The notes under the pieces were generated by a model. The model saw nothing but the letters and a program-made list of their open reading frames with translations, had not been told where the DNA came from and searched no databases. Position numbers and translations under genes: made by a program. Shown piece after piece: positions 24,364-33,329 of a stretch of DNA of 64,000 nucleotides (its first letter is position 1; every line of letters begins with the position of its first letter). The stretch spans positions 271,080 through 335,079 of the forward strand of contig LVBB01000016.1 in assembly GCA_001603075.1 (NCBI GenBank). Reading direction: 5' to 3'. The stretch comes from Phycisphaerales bacterium Planc_01. Its GTDB lineage: Bacteria; Planctomycetota; Phycisphaerae; Sedimentisphaerales; Anaerobacaceae.

Positions 24364-24920
24364 TTGGGCTCAACGGTGACATCGACCTTCGCGCCGTGCG
24401 TGATGGTGTTGAGCACGGGCGAATATTCGGTCAGCCTTTTGAGCCGTTCGGTGTTTTCGGCATCGGCCTTGACTTTGAACCTGACGCGAATGTTCGTGTA
24501 GCCTCTGGGAGTGTCGTTGGACAAGCCGAGGAAGCCCCGCAGATCGAGGTCGCCTTCCAACTGGGATTCCAGTTCCTCGATGTGGATGCCGCGCACGGCG
24601 GCGTGGGCCACCATGCTCGTCGTCACGCAGCCGGCCAACGCATTGAGCAGATGCTCGACCGGATTCGGCGCCTCGTCGTCGCCCGCCAGCACGGGCGGCT
24701 CGTCGGCGTGAAGCTCGAACGGCTGTCGGTGCTCCATCTCCTGTCCGGCGCCGTAGAAGCCCGTGATCCGCGTGCGATTGTGGCTGCCGTTGATCCACTT
24801 ATTGCTCGCCCGGAATTTGCATTTGCCCAACCCGGGATTTTTCTCGATTGCGCTGACCGTCTCCTGAAGGACATCCAGATCGATTCCATTGACTTTGCTG
24901 ATTGTCTGTTGGGTAGCCAT
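24360..24920 (-). CDS. OsmC/Ohr-family protein
   Basis: This 186-residue member of the OsmC superfamily contains small thiol peroxidases that reduce organic hydroperoxides and also non-catalytic relatives. The sequence shows HRQPFELHADEPPVLAGDDE, then APNPVEHLLNALAGCVTTSM with the peroxidatic Cys, and KADAENTERLKRLTEYSPV. The second catalytic Cys normally in the C-P-V segment is replaced by Ser in YSPV, so peroxidase chemistry is uncertain. This fits the 'OsmC-like, SPV' subgroup. I chose ATG 24920 with GGGAGGTG upstream; an upstream GTG at 24929 overlaps that ribosome site. It lies upstream of the two FAD enzymes in the same direction. Confidence 0.85.
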   Translation of the reverse strand: MATQQTISKVNGIDLDVLQETVSAIEKNPGLGKCKFRASNKWINGSHNRTRITGFYGAGQEMEHRQPFELHADEPPVLAGDDEAPNPVEHLLNALAGCVTTSMVAHAAVRGIHIEELESQLEGDLDLRGFLGLSNDTPRGYTNIRVRFKVKADAENTERLKRLTEYSPVLNTITHGAKVDVTVEPK

Positions 24921-25249
24921 TCTGGTCACCTCCCAAGCACTGTGCCCACAGCCGACGGCCGTGCAGCCATCGGCCCGGCCTACAAGAGTTGCGTTGTTCT
25001 CAAGAGCGTGCGGCCCGGATTCGGCGCCTCGGCGCCAGGAACCAAGGCCGTCTCTTCACTTGCCATAGCTCATCAGCTCCCCTCGCAATGGAGATGGTAC
25101 GATCCAACGAAGAGCAGGTTTCCAGGAAAATATATTATTCCGGTGGGCATGATAGACTTTTTGGCCGGACCGAGACCTCGCCCGCAGACCCGCAAGGTCG
25201 TGGACTCGATACCGACAGTCACCGATCGCACCGCCAGGTGGATGGAATG

Positions 25250-26860
25250 TCAGTGTTTGAAGTGGCGTTTTCCCGTGAAGATCATGGCGATGCCGTGGGC
25301 GTCTGCGGCGGCGATGACCTCGGGATCCTTCTTCGACCCGCCGGGCTGGACGATGGCGCTGATGCCCGCCTCTGCGGCGTTGTCCACGTTGTCGGGGAAC
25401 GGGAAGAAGGCATCGGAAGCCATCACGGCGCCCCGGGCCTCTTCGCCGGCCTGCTTCATCGCCAGCAGGCCCGACTCGACGCGGTTCATCTGCCCGGCGC
25501 CGACCCCAAGGATGCGCCTGTTCTTGGCGAGGATGATCGTGTTGCTCTTGGTGTGTTTGGCCACGAGCCAGGCCATTCGCAGGTCCTCAAGTTGCTCCGG
25601 TGTGGGTTTGGTCTGGGTCGGGCACGTCACCACGTCGGGCTCCCAGCCGACCAGATCGCGCTTCTGGAGCAGCAGACCGCCGATGATGCAGCGAACGTCG
25701 AACTCGGATGTATCGATCTTCGTGCGGTCGATCGGCCCGGTCTCGATCAGGCGGACCCGACCGCCCCAGGTCTTCAGCGTGCGGATGATCTCAACGGCAT
25801 CCTCCTCGAATCGCGGCGAGATGATCACCTCGGCGAAAAAGCCGCTGGCGCCGAGGGCCTTGCCGAAGCGGCCGTAGGATTCCATGATCGTCTGGGCCAG
25901 CTCGACGTCGACGGGACGGTTCAGCGCAATGATCCCGCCGAACGCGCTGACCACGTCGCCTTCGTAGGCCTTGCGGTAGGCAATGTTGATGTCGTCATCG
26001 ACGGCACACCCGCACGGATTCAGATGCTTGACGACCACCGCCGCCGGATCGTCGAACTCCTTGACCAGTTCGAAGGCCGCGTTGGCGTCGAGCAGATTGT
26101 TGAAGCTGATCTCGGTGCCGCCCTCGAGCAGCCTGCCGTTGCAGACGGAAGGCTCGTCGCTGGCGGGCAGCCTGTACAGCGCGGCGCTCTGATGCGGATT
26201 CTCGCCGTAGCGAAGTGCTGTCTCTTGCGTCAGGGCAATCGAGATCCGATTCGGGAACTCGACCCCCGCCTTGGCGTTGAGATACCTGGCGATCGCCGCA
26301 TCATAGGCAGCGGTCAACGCAAAGGCCGCCCGGGCCAGGTCGCTTCGCAGACCGCTGTTGACGGCACCGTTGTTGTTTCGCATCTGTTCGATGACCTGGG
26401 CATACTGGCCGGGGTCGGTGACGACGGCAACGAATCTGTGGTTCTTGGCCGCCGAGCGAATCATGCTGGGTCCGCCGATGTCGATGTTCTCGATCGCGTC
26501 CTCGAACGTGCAGTCGGCCTTGGCCACCGTCGCCTCGAATGGATAGAGATTGACACAGACCAGATCGATGGGCTCGATCCCATGTCGGGTCATGGCCTCG
26601 ACGTGCTCGTTCTTGTCGCGCAGTCCGAGCAGGGCGCCGTGGATCTTGGGGTGAAGGGTCTTGACGCGGCCGTCCATCATCTCGGGGAATCCGGTCACGG
26701 CGTCGATGCTCACGACTTCGACGCCGGCCTGGGCCAGCGTGGCGGCGGTGCCGCCGGTGCTGATGATCCTGACGCCCATCTGCGCCAGGGCCTTGGCGAA
26801 CTCGACCACCCCGGTCTTGTCGGAAACACTGATCAGTGCGGTCTTGACTGTGACGTCCAT
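25250..26860 (-). CDS. purH: Bifunctional AICAR formyltransferase / IMP cyclohydrolase (PurH)
   Basis: PurH catalyses the last two steps of IMP synthesis in the cytosol. The 536-residue product has normal length (E. coli 529). The N-terminal cyclohydrolase domain shows ALISVSDKTGVVEFAKAL, IISTGGTAATL, DGRVKTLHPKIHGALL and VCVNLYPFEATV. The C-terminal transformylase shows RYGENPHQSAALYR, VKHLNPCGCAV with the catalytic Lys-His pair, AFGGIIALNRPVD, and ends with GGSKKDPEVIAAADAHGIAM then FTGKRHFKH. ATG 26860 has GAAGGAG at 7-base spacing. The gene precedes no other purine gene here. It lies downstream of the PQQ-propeller gene on the same strand with a 72-base gap. Confidence 0.97.
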   Translation of the reverse strand: MDVTVKTALISVSDKTGVVEFAKALAQMGVRIISTGGTAATLAQAGVEVVSIDAVTGFPEMMDGRVKTLHPKIHGALLGLRDKNEHVEAMTRHGIEPIDLVCVNLYPFEATVAKADCTFEDAIENIDIGGPSMIRSAAKNHRFVAVVTDPGQYAQVIEQMRNNNGAVNSGLRSDLARAAFALTAAYDAAIARYLNAKAGVEFPNRISIALTQETALRYGENPHQSAALYRLPASDEPSVCNGRLLEGGTEISFNNLLDANAAFELVKEFDDPAAVVVKHLNPCGCAVDDDINIAYRKAYEGDVVSAFGGIIALNRPVDVELAQTIMESYGRFGKALGASGFFAEVIISPRFEEDAVEIIRTLKTWGGRVRLIETGPIDRTKIDTSEFDVRCIIGGLLLQKRDLVGWEPDVVTCPTQTKPTPEQLEDLRMAWLVAKHTKSNTIILAKNRRILGVGAGQMNRVESGLLAMKQAGEEARGAVMASDAFFPFPDNVDNAAEAGISAIVQPGGSKKDPEVIAAADAHGIAMIFTGKRHFKH

Positions 26861-26932
26861 ATCGACTCCTTCTCCCATACTCATTTGGTTGGTAAATCCG
26901 GTCCGTGCATGCCGCACTCCGGCGGCCGGTCC

Positions 26933-28033
26933 CTATCGAATCGGTTCCACACAAAGGACCCGCCCATCCCGACCGGCCAGGTAGATTCTCGCATCGGTCG
27001 TGTTCGTGGCACCATACGCGACGGCGGCGCAATTCACCCAGCAGATCTGGCGGCCCGACACATTGTCCATGACGACCAGCGTCTTGAGCGTCGTGAAAAC
27101 GTATGCCTTGTTGCCGGCCTCCGCCAGCAACTCCATGCCTTCGGGAAGAGACCAGAGGGCCTCGCCCGACCGGCGGGCGATGGCTGTGACGCCGCGACCG
27201 GGCGCATATTGATAGACGGCAGTCGCCGTGACTCGCGGTTCGCGGTCCAGGATGGCCTCGGTCTGATATCGCCAGGCCATTGAAACCCCTCCGGCCTCGG
27301 TGACATCGACACGATAGACGCAGGTGTCCTTGCTGGCGAAGAAGAACGAATCGCCGCTGCGAACGACCGGCCCGGCGATGGCCCCGGGTACATCGAACTG
27401 CCACAGCTTCCTGGGTGCGTCGGTCGCCATCGCAATGAGGTTGCCCGCATCCGTGCCGAAGACCACCATATCCTCCCCGGCCAGGACCGAGGTGATCTGC
27501 GAATCGTTGTCGGCCGAGACCATGCGCATCTTGACCATGTCTTCCGCTCGGAACAGATGAACCCGCCGGTCGGCGGCGCTGACGTAGAAGAACTCGCTGT
27601 TCCGCACAGGCGGTGCAATGATACTCAGCTCCAGGTTGCTGACCCGTCTTCGAGTCCCGGCGTTGGCGTCCAGCTCCACAACCTGGTTGTCGATCACGGT
27701 AATCAGACGGTCCGCATACAGGGTCCATCCAAAGACGGGGAACCCGGCCGGGGCAATCGAGCGGCTGAACACGATGTCCCCCGTGCGCCGATCGAGCGAC
27801 CAGACGTAATTCTCGGTCGATCGCACGGATAGCCGATCCTGCACGACGCTTACCGTTTCGAATCGCTCATCCAACCGCACCGGGAGCGTCGTCTGCCACA
27901 CCGGCGCCAGTTTGGCGGGCCCCAACAGTTCCTTCGACACAAGCCAATCCGAGCCGTCCGCCGGCGCGGGGACACCCACGAACAGCGCCGCCGCCAGAAC
28001 CAGCAACGCCTTCGGCATCATCAATCTTCGCAT
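26933..28033 (-). CDS. Exported PQQ-like beta-propeller protein
   Basis: This protein of about 366 residues starts at ATG 28033 (ATG 28042 also possible) with a signal peptide (MPKALLVLAAALFVGVPA, then PADG). The rest is a seven- or eight-bladed PQQ/pyrrolo-quinoline-like propeller: repeats such as YVWSLDRRTGDIVF, LITVIDNQVVELDANAG, MVVFGTDAGNLIAM, and IYLAGRDGRVLC. No quinoprotein dehydrogenase active-site residues or BamB context (der, hisS) are seen. It is best called a periplasmic PQQ-repeat protein with a scaffold or binding role. Confidence 0.72.
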   Translation of the reverse strand: MRRLMMPKALLVLAAALFVGVPAPADGSDWLVSKELLGPAKLAPVWQTTLPVRLDERFETVSVVQDRLSVRSTENYVWSLDRRTGDIVFSRSIAPAGFPVFGWTLYADRLITVIDNQVVELDANAGTRRRVSNLELSIIAPPVRNSEFFYVSAADRRVHLFRAEDMVKMRMVSADNDSQITSVLAGEDMVVFGTDAGNLIAMATDAPRKLWQFDVPGAIAGPVVRSGDSFFFASKDTCVYRVDVTEAGGVSMAWRYQTEAILDREPRVTATAVYQYAPGRGVTAIARRSGEALWSLPEGMELLAEAGNKAYVFTTLKTLVVMDNVSGRQICWVNCAAVAYGATNTTDARIYLAGRDGRVLCVEPIR

Positions 28034-28195
28034 TTCCCACATCCTCGTCAAAAGGGCCTCCTCAACTTGCAGCACGTCCCCCTCCCGACGGCCGTCGGGA
28101 ACGGGAGGGTGGCCCCATGGAGCGCCCGACCCACGGGGCAGCATCCTGCCCACCATGGTCCCACGAGGCACGCCCGGTGTCCTGTCCCCCGATTC

Positions 28196-28513
28196 TCAGG
28201 GCAGTTCGACGTGATCGGCCAGATCGACGCCACGTTCGGCTTCGAAGCGCTGCATCTGCTCGATGCGCTCGATATCGTCCTGGATTCGGTTGGCCAGTTT
28301 GAAGATATAGGGTTGCCCGGTCAGTCGATTGCGCAGATCATCGAGCATCGGCTCCCACGAACCGCCGTACAACTGCACCTTCAGGGCGACCAGCATCTTG
28401 TGCTCCGGACTGAGATTGTTGACGTAGTCGTCCAGGCTGCTCTGCGGGATACGAGCGGCCTTTTCCGCCTTCACGTCATCGCGGTCCTTGCTGGTTCGGG
28501 TCGGGTCAGCCAT
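28196..28513 (-). CDS. Small protein of unknown function, 105 aa
   Basis: This product starts MADPTRTSKDRDDVK at ATG 28513 with ACGAGG close upstream. It is polar and mostly helical: SLDDYVNNLSPEHKMLVALK, VQLYGGSWEPMLDDLRNRLT, GQPYIFKLANRIQDDIERIE and a final acidic helix. No membrane span or known motif is seen, and I do not recognise the family. It is divergent from the prolyl oligopeptidase gene (275 bases apart) and upstream of the PQQ-propeller gene. Protein-like composition and the ribosome site support a real gene. Confidence 0.6.
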   Translation of the reverse strand: MADPTRTSKDRDDVKAEKAARIPQSSLDDYVNNLSPEHKMLVALKVQLYGGSWEPMLDDLRNRLTGQPYIFKLANRIQDDIERIEQMQRFEAERGVDLADHVELP

Positions 28514-28788
28514 ACCTCGTAACCTCGCCGTCAGGTGCACAGATCAAGCCGGGGCACGTCACGGGAATCGTACCGCCCGGCCTGGAAGAATTCAACAGTT
28601 TTTCCCAAATTGACCACAAGAATCGCTGCCCAACTTGTCCATATTGAGGCAGGCGACATCGAATCGGAGGATTCCCGAAGCGACCGGCCATTTTGTCGGG
28701 TCCGGCTTTGACAACACGGCCGCCACCGCGTTCAATGGGGCCGGCCGTCGCCTGCGATATGGAACCGACCTGGAACGGAGACCTGTCT

Positions 28789-30939
28789 ATGAAGAAAATG
28801 AGCACGTCCATCGCACTGATGAGCACCCTGATCGCCGCGCTGTGCGCGGGCTGTCACCAACTCTCGACCCCGCAGACGAAGTCGAACCGGCCGGTCTATC
28901 CGCAGGCCCACAAGGACGCGGTCGTTGACGTCTATCATGGGATCGAAGTGGCCGACCCCTACCGATGGCTTGAAGATGCCGATTCGGACGAGACCGGGGT
29001 ATGGGTCGCCCGGCAGAACGAGCTGACCGAGCGGTTCCTCGCTCGCACCGGCCGCCGACAACGGATCCGCTCCAGGCTGGAATCGCTGATGAACTACCCG
29101 CGGTACTCGTCCCCATCGAAACAGGGAGGGCGCTACTTCTTCTGGAAGAATGACGGCCTTCAGAACCAATCGGTTCTGTACGTTCATGAAACACTGGCCG
29201 ACGCGGGAAAGGTCGTCATCAACCCGAACCTGCTCAGCGCCGACGGGACGGTGGCGGTGACGACCGCCGCACTGAGCTGGGACGGCAGGAAGCTGGCCTA
29301 CGGCCTCTCGCGCAGCGGCAGCGATGAGAAGGACGTCTTGATTCGCGAGATCGACTCGGGCGAAGACTTTGACGAGGTCCTGCAATGGTGCCGCTTTACG
29401 ACGATCGCATGGCACCCCGACGGCAGCGGGTTCTTCTACAGCCGCTACCCGGATCCCGATATGGTCGCACCCGAAGACCGCATGAACTACAACCGCGTCT
29501 ATTGGCACCAGCTTGGAACACCTCCGTCGGCCGACACGCTCATCTATGAGCGGCCCGACAACAAGGAACTGAGCTTCGCCCCCGTCGTCACGGAGGATGG
29601 TGAGCACCTGATCCTGTACATCCAGCACGGGACCGATCCCAGGAACCGCGTCTACTACCGGCCGCTCGACGGCGACGGTCCGTTCGTCAGACTGCTCGAC
29701 GAGGCCGATGCGCGGTACAACTTCCTCGGCAGCATGGGCCCGGTCTTCTACTTCCTGACGGACCTCAACGCCCCGAAGGGACGCATTGTAGCCATCGACA
29801 CCGAACGGCCCGAGCGGAGCCAGTGGATAACGGTGGTCCCGCAAGGCGACGACGTGATCGACTACGCCGGCTGGATCGACAACCATCTCGTGGTCGTCTA
29901 CATGCACCACGTGCACCACCAGCTCAAGGTCTTCCATCTCGACGGCCAATACATTCGCGACATCGACCTGCCCAGTCTCGGAACCGTCGCAGGTCTCTCG
30001 GGCAGGCAGGACGATCCGGAGATGTTCTTCACGTTCACCTCGTTTCTGTATCCGAGCACGAGCTTCCGCTACGACCTTGGCTCGGACGAGCTGCGCATCG
30101 TTCATCAACCCGAGATCGACTTCGATCTGGCGGAGTATGAAACGAAGCAGGTCTTCTACACCAGCAAGGACGGGACCCGTGTGCCGATGTTCCTCACACA
30201 CCGCAAAGGTCTGGCGCTGGACGGCAGCCATCCGACGTTGCTGTACGGATACGGCGGGTTCAATATCAACATCAAGCCGGGGTTTTCGACCTCGACGCTC
30301 GCCTGGCTCGAAGCCGGCGGCATCTACGCCCAGGCCAACATGCGGGGCGGCAGCGAGTACGGCGAGGACTGGCATCGAGCCGGCATGCTCGACAAGAAGC
30401 AGAACGTCTTCGATGACTTCATCGCGGCCGCCGAATGGCTCATCGAAAACAACTACACCCGACCCGAGAAGCTGGCGATTCGCGGCGGAAGCAACGGAGG
30501 TCTCCTGGTCGCCGCCTGCATGCTCCAGCGACCCGACCTTTACGGGGCAGTCGTCTGCCAGGTCCCGGTGATTGACATGCTGCGCTACCACAGATTCACC
30601 GCGGGTCGTTTTTGGATCCCCGAATACGGCAACGCCGAGGCGAGCAAGGAGGAGTTCGACTATCTCTACGCCTACTCGCCCCTGCACAACGTCGAGCCTG
30701 GCGTCAGCTATCCGCCGATCCTGATCACCTCGGCCGACACCGACGACCGCGTCGTGCCGCTGCACGCCAAGAAATTTGCCGCCACCCTCCAGGAGAAGGC
30801 CGGAGGGGACAACCCCATTCTGCTGCGCGTGGAGACCAAAGCCGGACACGGCGGCGGCAAACCCGTCTCCAAGGCCATCGAGGAACAGGCCGATATCTAC
30901 GCATTCCTCTTCGAGACGCTTGGAATGCACAACGACTGA
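28789..30939 (+). CDS. Prolyl oligopeptidase, family S9A, probably exported
   Basis: This 716-residue serine peptidase cleaves peptides after proline. ATG 28789 is followed by a hydrophobic export signal ending ALCAGC, so it may be a lipoprotein although the lipobox is not ideal. The mature enzyme begins like the family (YHGIEVADPYRWLEDADSDE). The beta-propeller occupies about 90-430. The catalytic alpha/beta-hydrolase domain includes LYGYGGFNINIKPGFS, MRGGSEYGEDWHRAG, the nucleophile in IRGGSNGGLLVAAC, Asp in TSADTDDRVVPLHAKKF and His in KAGHGGGKP. Length equals the classical enzyme. With the Xaa-Pro aminopeptidase and dipeptidase at 49-54 kb it points to use of proline-rich peptides. Confidence 0.93.
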   Translation: MKKMSTSIALMSTLIAALCAGCHQLSTPQTKSNRPVYPQAHKDAVVDVYHGIEVADPYRWLEDADSDETGVWVARQNELTERFLARTGRRQRIRSRLESLMNYPRYSSPSKQGGRYFFWKNDGLQNQSVLYVHETLADAGKVVINPNLLSADGTVAVTTAALSWDGRKLAYGLSRSGSDEKDVLIREIDSGEDFDEVLQWCRFTTIAWHPDGSGFFYSRYPDPDMVAPEDRMNYNRVYWHQLGTPPSADTLIYERPDNKELSFAPVVTEDGEHLILYIQHGTDPRNRVYYRPLDGDGPFVRLLDEADARYNFLGSMGPVFYFLTDLNAPKGRIVAIDTERPERSQWITVVPQGDDVIDYAGWIDNHLVVVYMHHVHHQLKVFHLDGQYIRDIDLPSLGTVAGLSGRQDDPEMFFTFTSFLYPSTSFRYDLGSDELRIVHQPEIDFDLAEYETKQVFYTSKDGTRVPMFLTHRKGLALDGSHPTLLYGYGGFNINIKPGFSTSTLAWLEAGGIYAQANMRGGSEYGEDWHRAGMLDKKQNVFDDFIAAAEWLIENNYTRPEKLAIRGGSNGGLLVAACMLQRPDLYGAVVCQVPVIDMLRYHRFTAGRFWIPEYGNAEASKEEFDYLYAYSPLHNVEPGVSYPPILITSADTDDRVVPLHAKKFAATLQEKAGGDNPILLRVETKAGHGGGKPVSKAIEEQADIYAFLFETLGMHND

Positions 30940-30944
30940 CGCGG

Positions 30945-32126
30945 TTACGTCTCTGAACCCCGGCGACATCGGTTGAAGAACGGCGTTGTCTGCGTCTGCA
31001 CGCAGTGGGCGGCATAGAGGTACATGGCGGCCGACCACGTCTGCCAGTCCTGGCCCTGGGGCGTTCCGTCCTGGGCCCGGTGCCATTCGTTGAAGCCGAA
31101 CTCGACGTCGGCCTCGCGTCGAAGGCGAACAAGCTCGGTCAGGGCCAGCAGGGTGCGTTCGGCCAGTCGATACCGTCCGGCGGCCACCAGAGAGGCGATG
31201 TAGAAGCCACAGACAAACGGCCAGATCCCGCCGTTGTGGTACTCGCCCGGCTGGTTGTATTTCGCATAGCGCGGCATCCAGTCCGGATCGTCGGGGCGGA
31301 CATAGGGAAAGAAGTTCGGGGGAAGCTCGACCGCCAGAAGCCCGTTCCGGCGCAACGCCGCACACTCAGCCTCGATCCACGTCACCAGATGACTGGCTCG
31401 TGTGTGCGAAGCGATCCCGGAGAGAATCGCCAGGCTGTTGCCCAACAGATCAAACCGCTCGCTGCGATACACCTTGTACGACCACATCGCGTAGTAGGGC
31501 TTGTTTCGCAATACGAGTCCCTCGTGGACGTGACGCTGCTGCTGCTCGCCCTTGACGGTGAAATGCTCCATCATCTCGCGCAGCACGTCGGCCCGATCAT
31601 GGCAGCCGAGAAGGCGCAGCGCCGCATAGAGGACCGTGTTGACGTAGAGACCATAGCCCAGAACCCACTGTTCGTCGCGCCAATCGCTGGTCGGAAGTTG
31701 GGCGACCAAAACGCGGTCACAGGGACTGCGGTAGGCCATCCAGGTCAATGCCTTGCCGACCGCCTCGTCCAGGAAGTCGCCCTCACCAGTGCTGATTCGA
31801 AACATCGCCGTGGCCAAGAGAAACAGTGGCGTCGTGTCGCTGGCGCCGCGGTCGTCGGGATCGTGGACCAGCGAGGGAATATGACCGAGCGGAGTCTGGT
31901 TTTTCGCCAGCGTTTCGAGCGTGCGGCGCCACGCCTGGTTGAGCCTGTCGGTGCCGGCGACCAGGACGCCGAGCGAAGCGATCATCAGATCGCGCGTATA
32001 GGGCTCGGGATAGCCCCATCCGGCGGTGCGAGGCAGTCCGCGATATGGACCGTGCAGATTGTGCAGGAGCACCTCAACCGCCGCCGCCTTGGCGCGATCA
32101 ACGAGCTTCCAGTCAGGCGATGTCAT
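30945..32126 (-). CDS. (alpha/alpha)6-barrel glycoside hydrolase, invertase/debranching-like
   Basis: This 393-residue protein is related to alkaline/neutral invertases (GH100) and amylo-alpha-1,6-glucosidase-type enzymes. Marks are PEPYTRDLMIASLGVLVAG, GHIPSLVHDPDDRGASDTTP, TSDWRDEQWVLGYGLYVN with acidic residues in the right place, FFPYVRPDDPDW, and NQPGEYHNGGIWPFVCGFYI, the best family signature, followed by FGFNEWHRAQDGTPQGQDWQ. There is no signal peptide, so it acts in the cytosol. ATG 32126 lies one base after the stop of the glycosyltransferase gene, so the two are co-translated. The substrate could be sucrose-like or another short glucoside. Confidence 0.75.
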   Translation of the reverse strand: MTSPDWKLVDRAKAAAVEVLLHNLHGPYRGLPRTAGWGYPEPYTRDLMIASLGVLVAGTDRLNQAWRRTLETLAKNQTPLGHIPSLVHDPDDRGASDTTPLFLLATAMFRISTGEGDFLDEAVGKALTWMAYRSPCDRVLVAQLPTSDWRDEQWVLGYGLYVNTVLYAALRLLGCHDRADVLREMMEHFTVKGEQQQRHVHEGLVLRNKPYYAMWSYKVYRSERFDLLGNSLAILSGIASHTRASHLVTWIEAECAALRRNGLLAVELPPNFFPYVRPDDPDWMPRYAKYNQPGEYHNGGIWPFVCGFYIASLVAAGRYRLAERTLLALTELVRLRREADVEFGFNEWHRAQDGTPQGQDWQTWSAAMYLYAAHCVQTQTTPFFNRCRRGSET

Positions 32127-32127
32127 A

Positions 32128-33270
32128 TCAACCAATTCCGAGCCTTTTCCGGACGACCTCGACGAACTTCCTGGCCACCACGCGGTAGTCGAAATGCTCG
32201 ACCACCCGCTTGCGTCCGGCGCGACCCATCTTCGTTCGCAACTCGGCGTTCTGCATCAACTCCAGGAGATAGTCCGCGATATCGTGAACGCTGGCGCGGT
32301 AGTCCACCGTGCGGGGGCTCTTGAAGACCACCCGGTGACCAGATTCGTATCCGGATTCGTCCCCCACGATGGTCTCGCGCAGCCGGATCTCCTGGGCGAT
32401 GCCGGCCAGGTAGGCCGTCTCGCCGTGAATCATGGTGTCGAGCAGGCCCATCGCCTTGATGCCGATGACAGGCTTCTCGCAGGCGTTGGCCTCGACCTGG
32501 ATCATGCCGAACCCTTCCAATCGAGATGGAGCCGCGTAGATGTCACAGGCCGCAATCAGGTAGGGCATGAAGTTTCGCGAGATCACATTCGTCGTATAGG
32601 CGACGTTCTTCTCGATGCCCAACTGCGTGGCGAGCTGAAGGTCGATGAGGTTCTGATGCTGCGTCCGTGGCTGAGGCCAGACCTTGCAGACGTACTTCCA
32701 GTCCGGCGCCCTTGTGTCGATCGTCGCCAGCGCCTGCATCACCTCCTGAGCGCCCTTGCTGGTGGCGTCGCCTCCGACGGTCAGGATCATGATCTGATCG
32801 GGCGCGACGCCAAGGGCCTCGCGGACCGTCGCGACCTTGGGGTCGTTGCGGTCGCGCGGGATGAACACATCGGTGTCACAACCGACGGGAAGGACTTCGA
32901 TGTTCCTGCCGCTGAGCCCGTCGCGCATGTAGACCTGCTTGACCCACTTGCTGGTAACCAGGATCAGGGGCAGGGCTTCGAGCACCTCGTGATAGTTGGC
33001 CATGTAGCCGTCGGCGACCAGCCAGGGCACCGGCTGAACGCCGTAGCGCTGCGGGTGCAGGACCAGGTATGGCGTGTGCCCCCAGTATCCGACGCCGAGG
33101 ACGATGTCCGGCTCGAACCAGCGGTAGTACCACTCCTTCTCCTGCGCCGACTCGAAATGGACCGAATGGACCTCGACGCCCAATTCCGCAAGGCCCCGGT
33201 GCAGCAGGTGCCCCTGGGTGGCCAGACCGGCCGGAGACGGCGGATAATCGTACAGCAGCAGGACCTTCAT
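32128..33270 (-). CDS. Glycosyltransferase family 4-type (GT-B fold)
   Basis: This 380-residue cytosolic glycosyltransferase has the GT4/GT-B plan. The N-terminal Rossmann half starts MKVLLLYDYPPSPAGLATQG and has VLGVGYWGHTPYLVL. The C-terminal half shows ILTVGGDATSKGAQEVMQAL (nucleotide-sugar site start), YAAPSRLEGFGMIQVEANAC (the E-x7-E region, E and E in EGFGMIQVEA) and KPVIGIKAMGLLD. ATG 33270 has GGGAGAAT upstream. It is followed by the invertase-like gene (1-base gap) and preceded by a PIG-L deacetylase 59 bases upstream. The three may make and turn over a small glycoside or glycolipid head group. Confidence 0.88.
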   Translation of the reverse strand: MKVLLLYDYPPSPAGLATQGHLLHRGLAELGVEVHSVHFESAQEKEWYYRWFEPDIVLGVGYWGHTPYLVLHPQRYGVQPVPWLVADGYMANYHEVLEALPLILVTSKWVKQVYMRDGLSGRNIEVLPVGCDTDVFIPRDRNDPKVATVREALGVAPDQIMILTVGGDATSKGAQEVMQALATIDTRAPDWKYVCKVWPQPRTQHQNLIDLQLATQLGIEKNVAYTTNVISRNFMPYLIAACDIYAAPSRLEGFGMIQVEANACEKPVIGIKAMGLLDTMIHGETAYLAGIAQEIRLRETIVGDESGYESGHRVVFKSPRTVDYRASVHDIADYLLELMQNAELRTKMGRAGRKRVVEHFDYRVVARKFVEVVRKRLGIG

Positions 33271-33329
33271 GCATTCTCCCGGCAGTTCTCCCGATCACCA
33301 GCGGAAACGAGCGGGAACACCTGCACCAC

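Noticed and set aside
28732..31365. An 877-codon minus-strand frame opposite prolyl oligopeptidase
   Set aside because: Shadow of the S9 peptidase gene; no domain, and it runs into a known gene in another frame.
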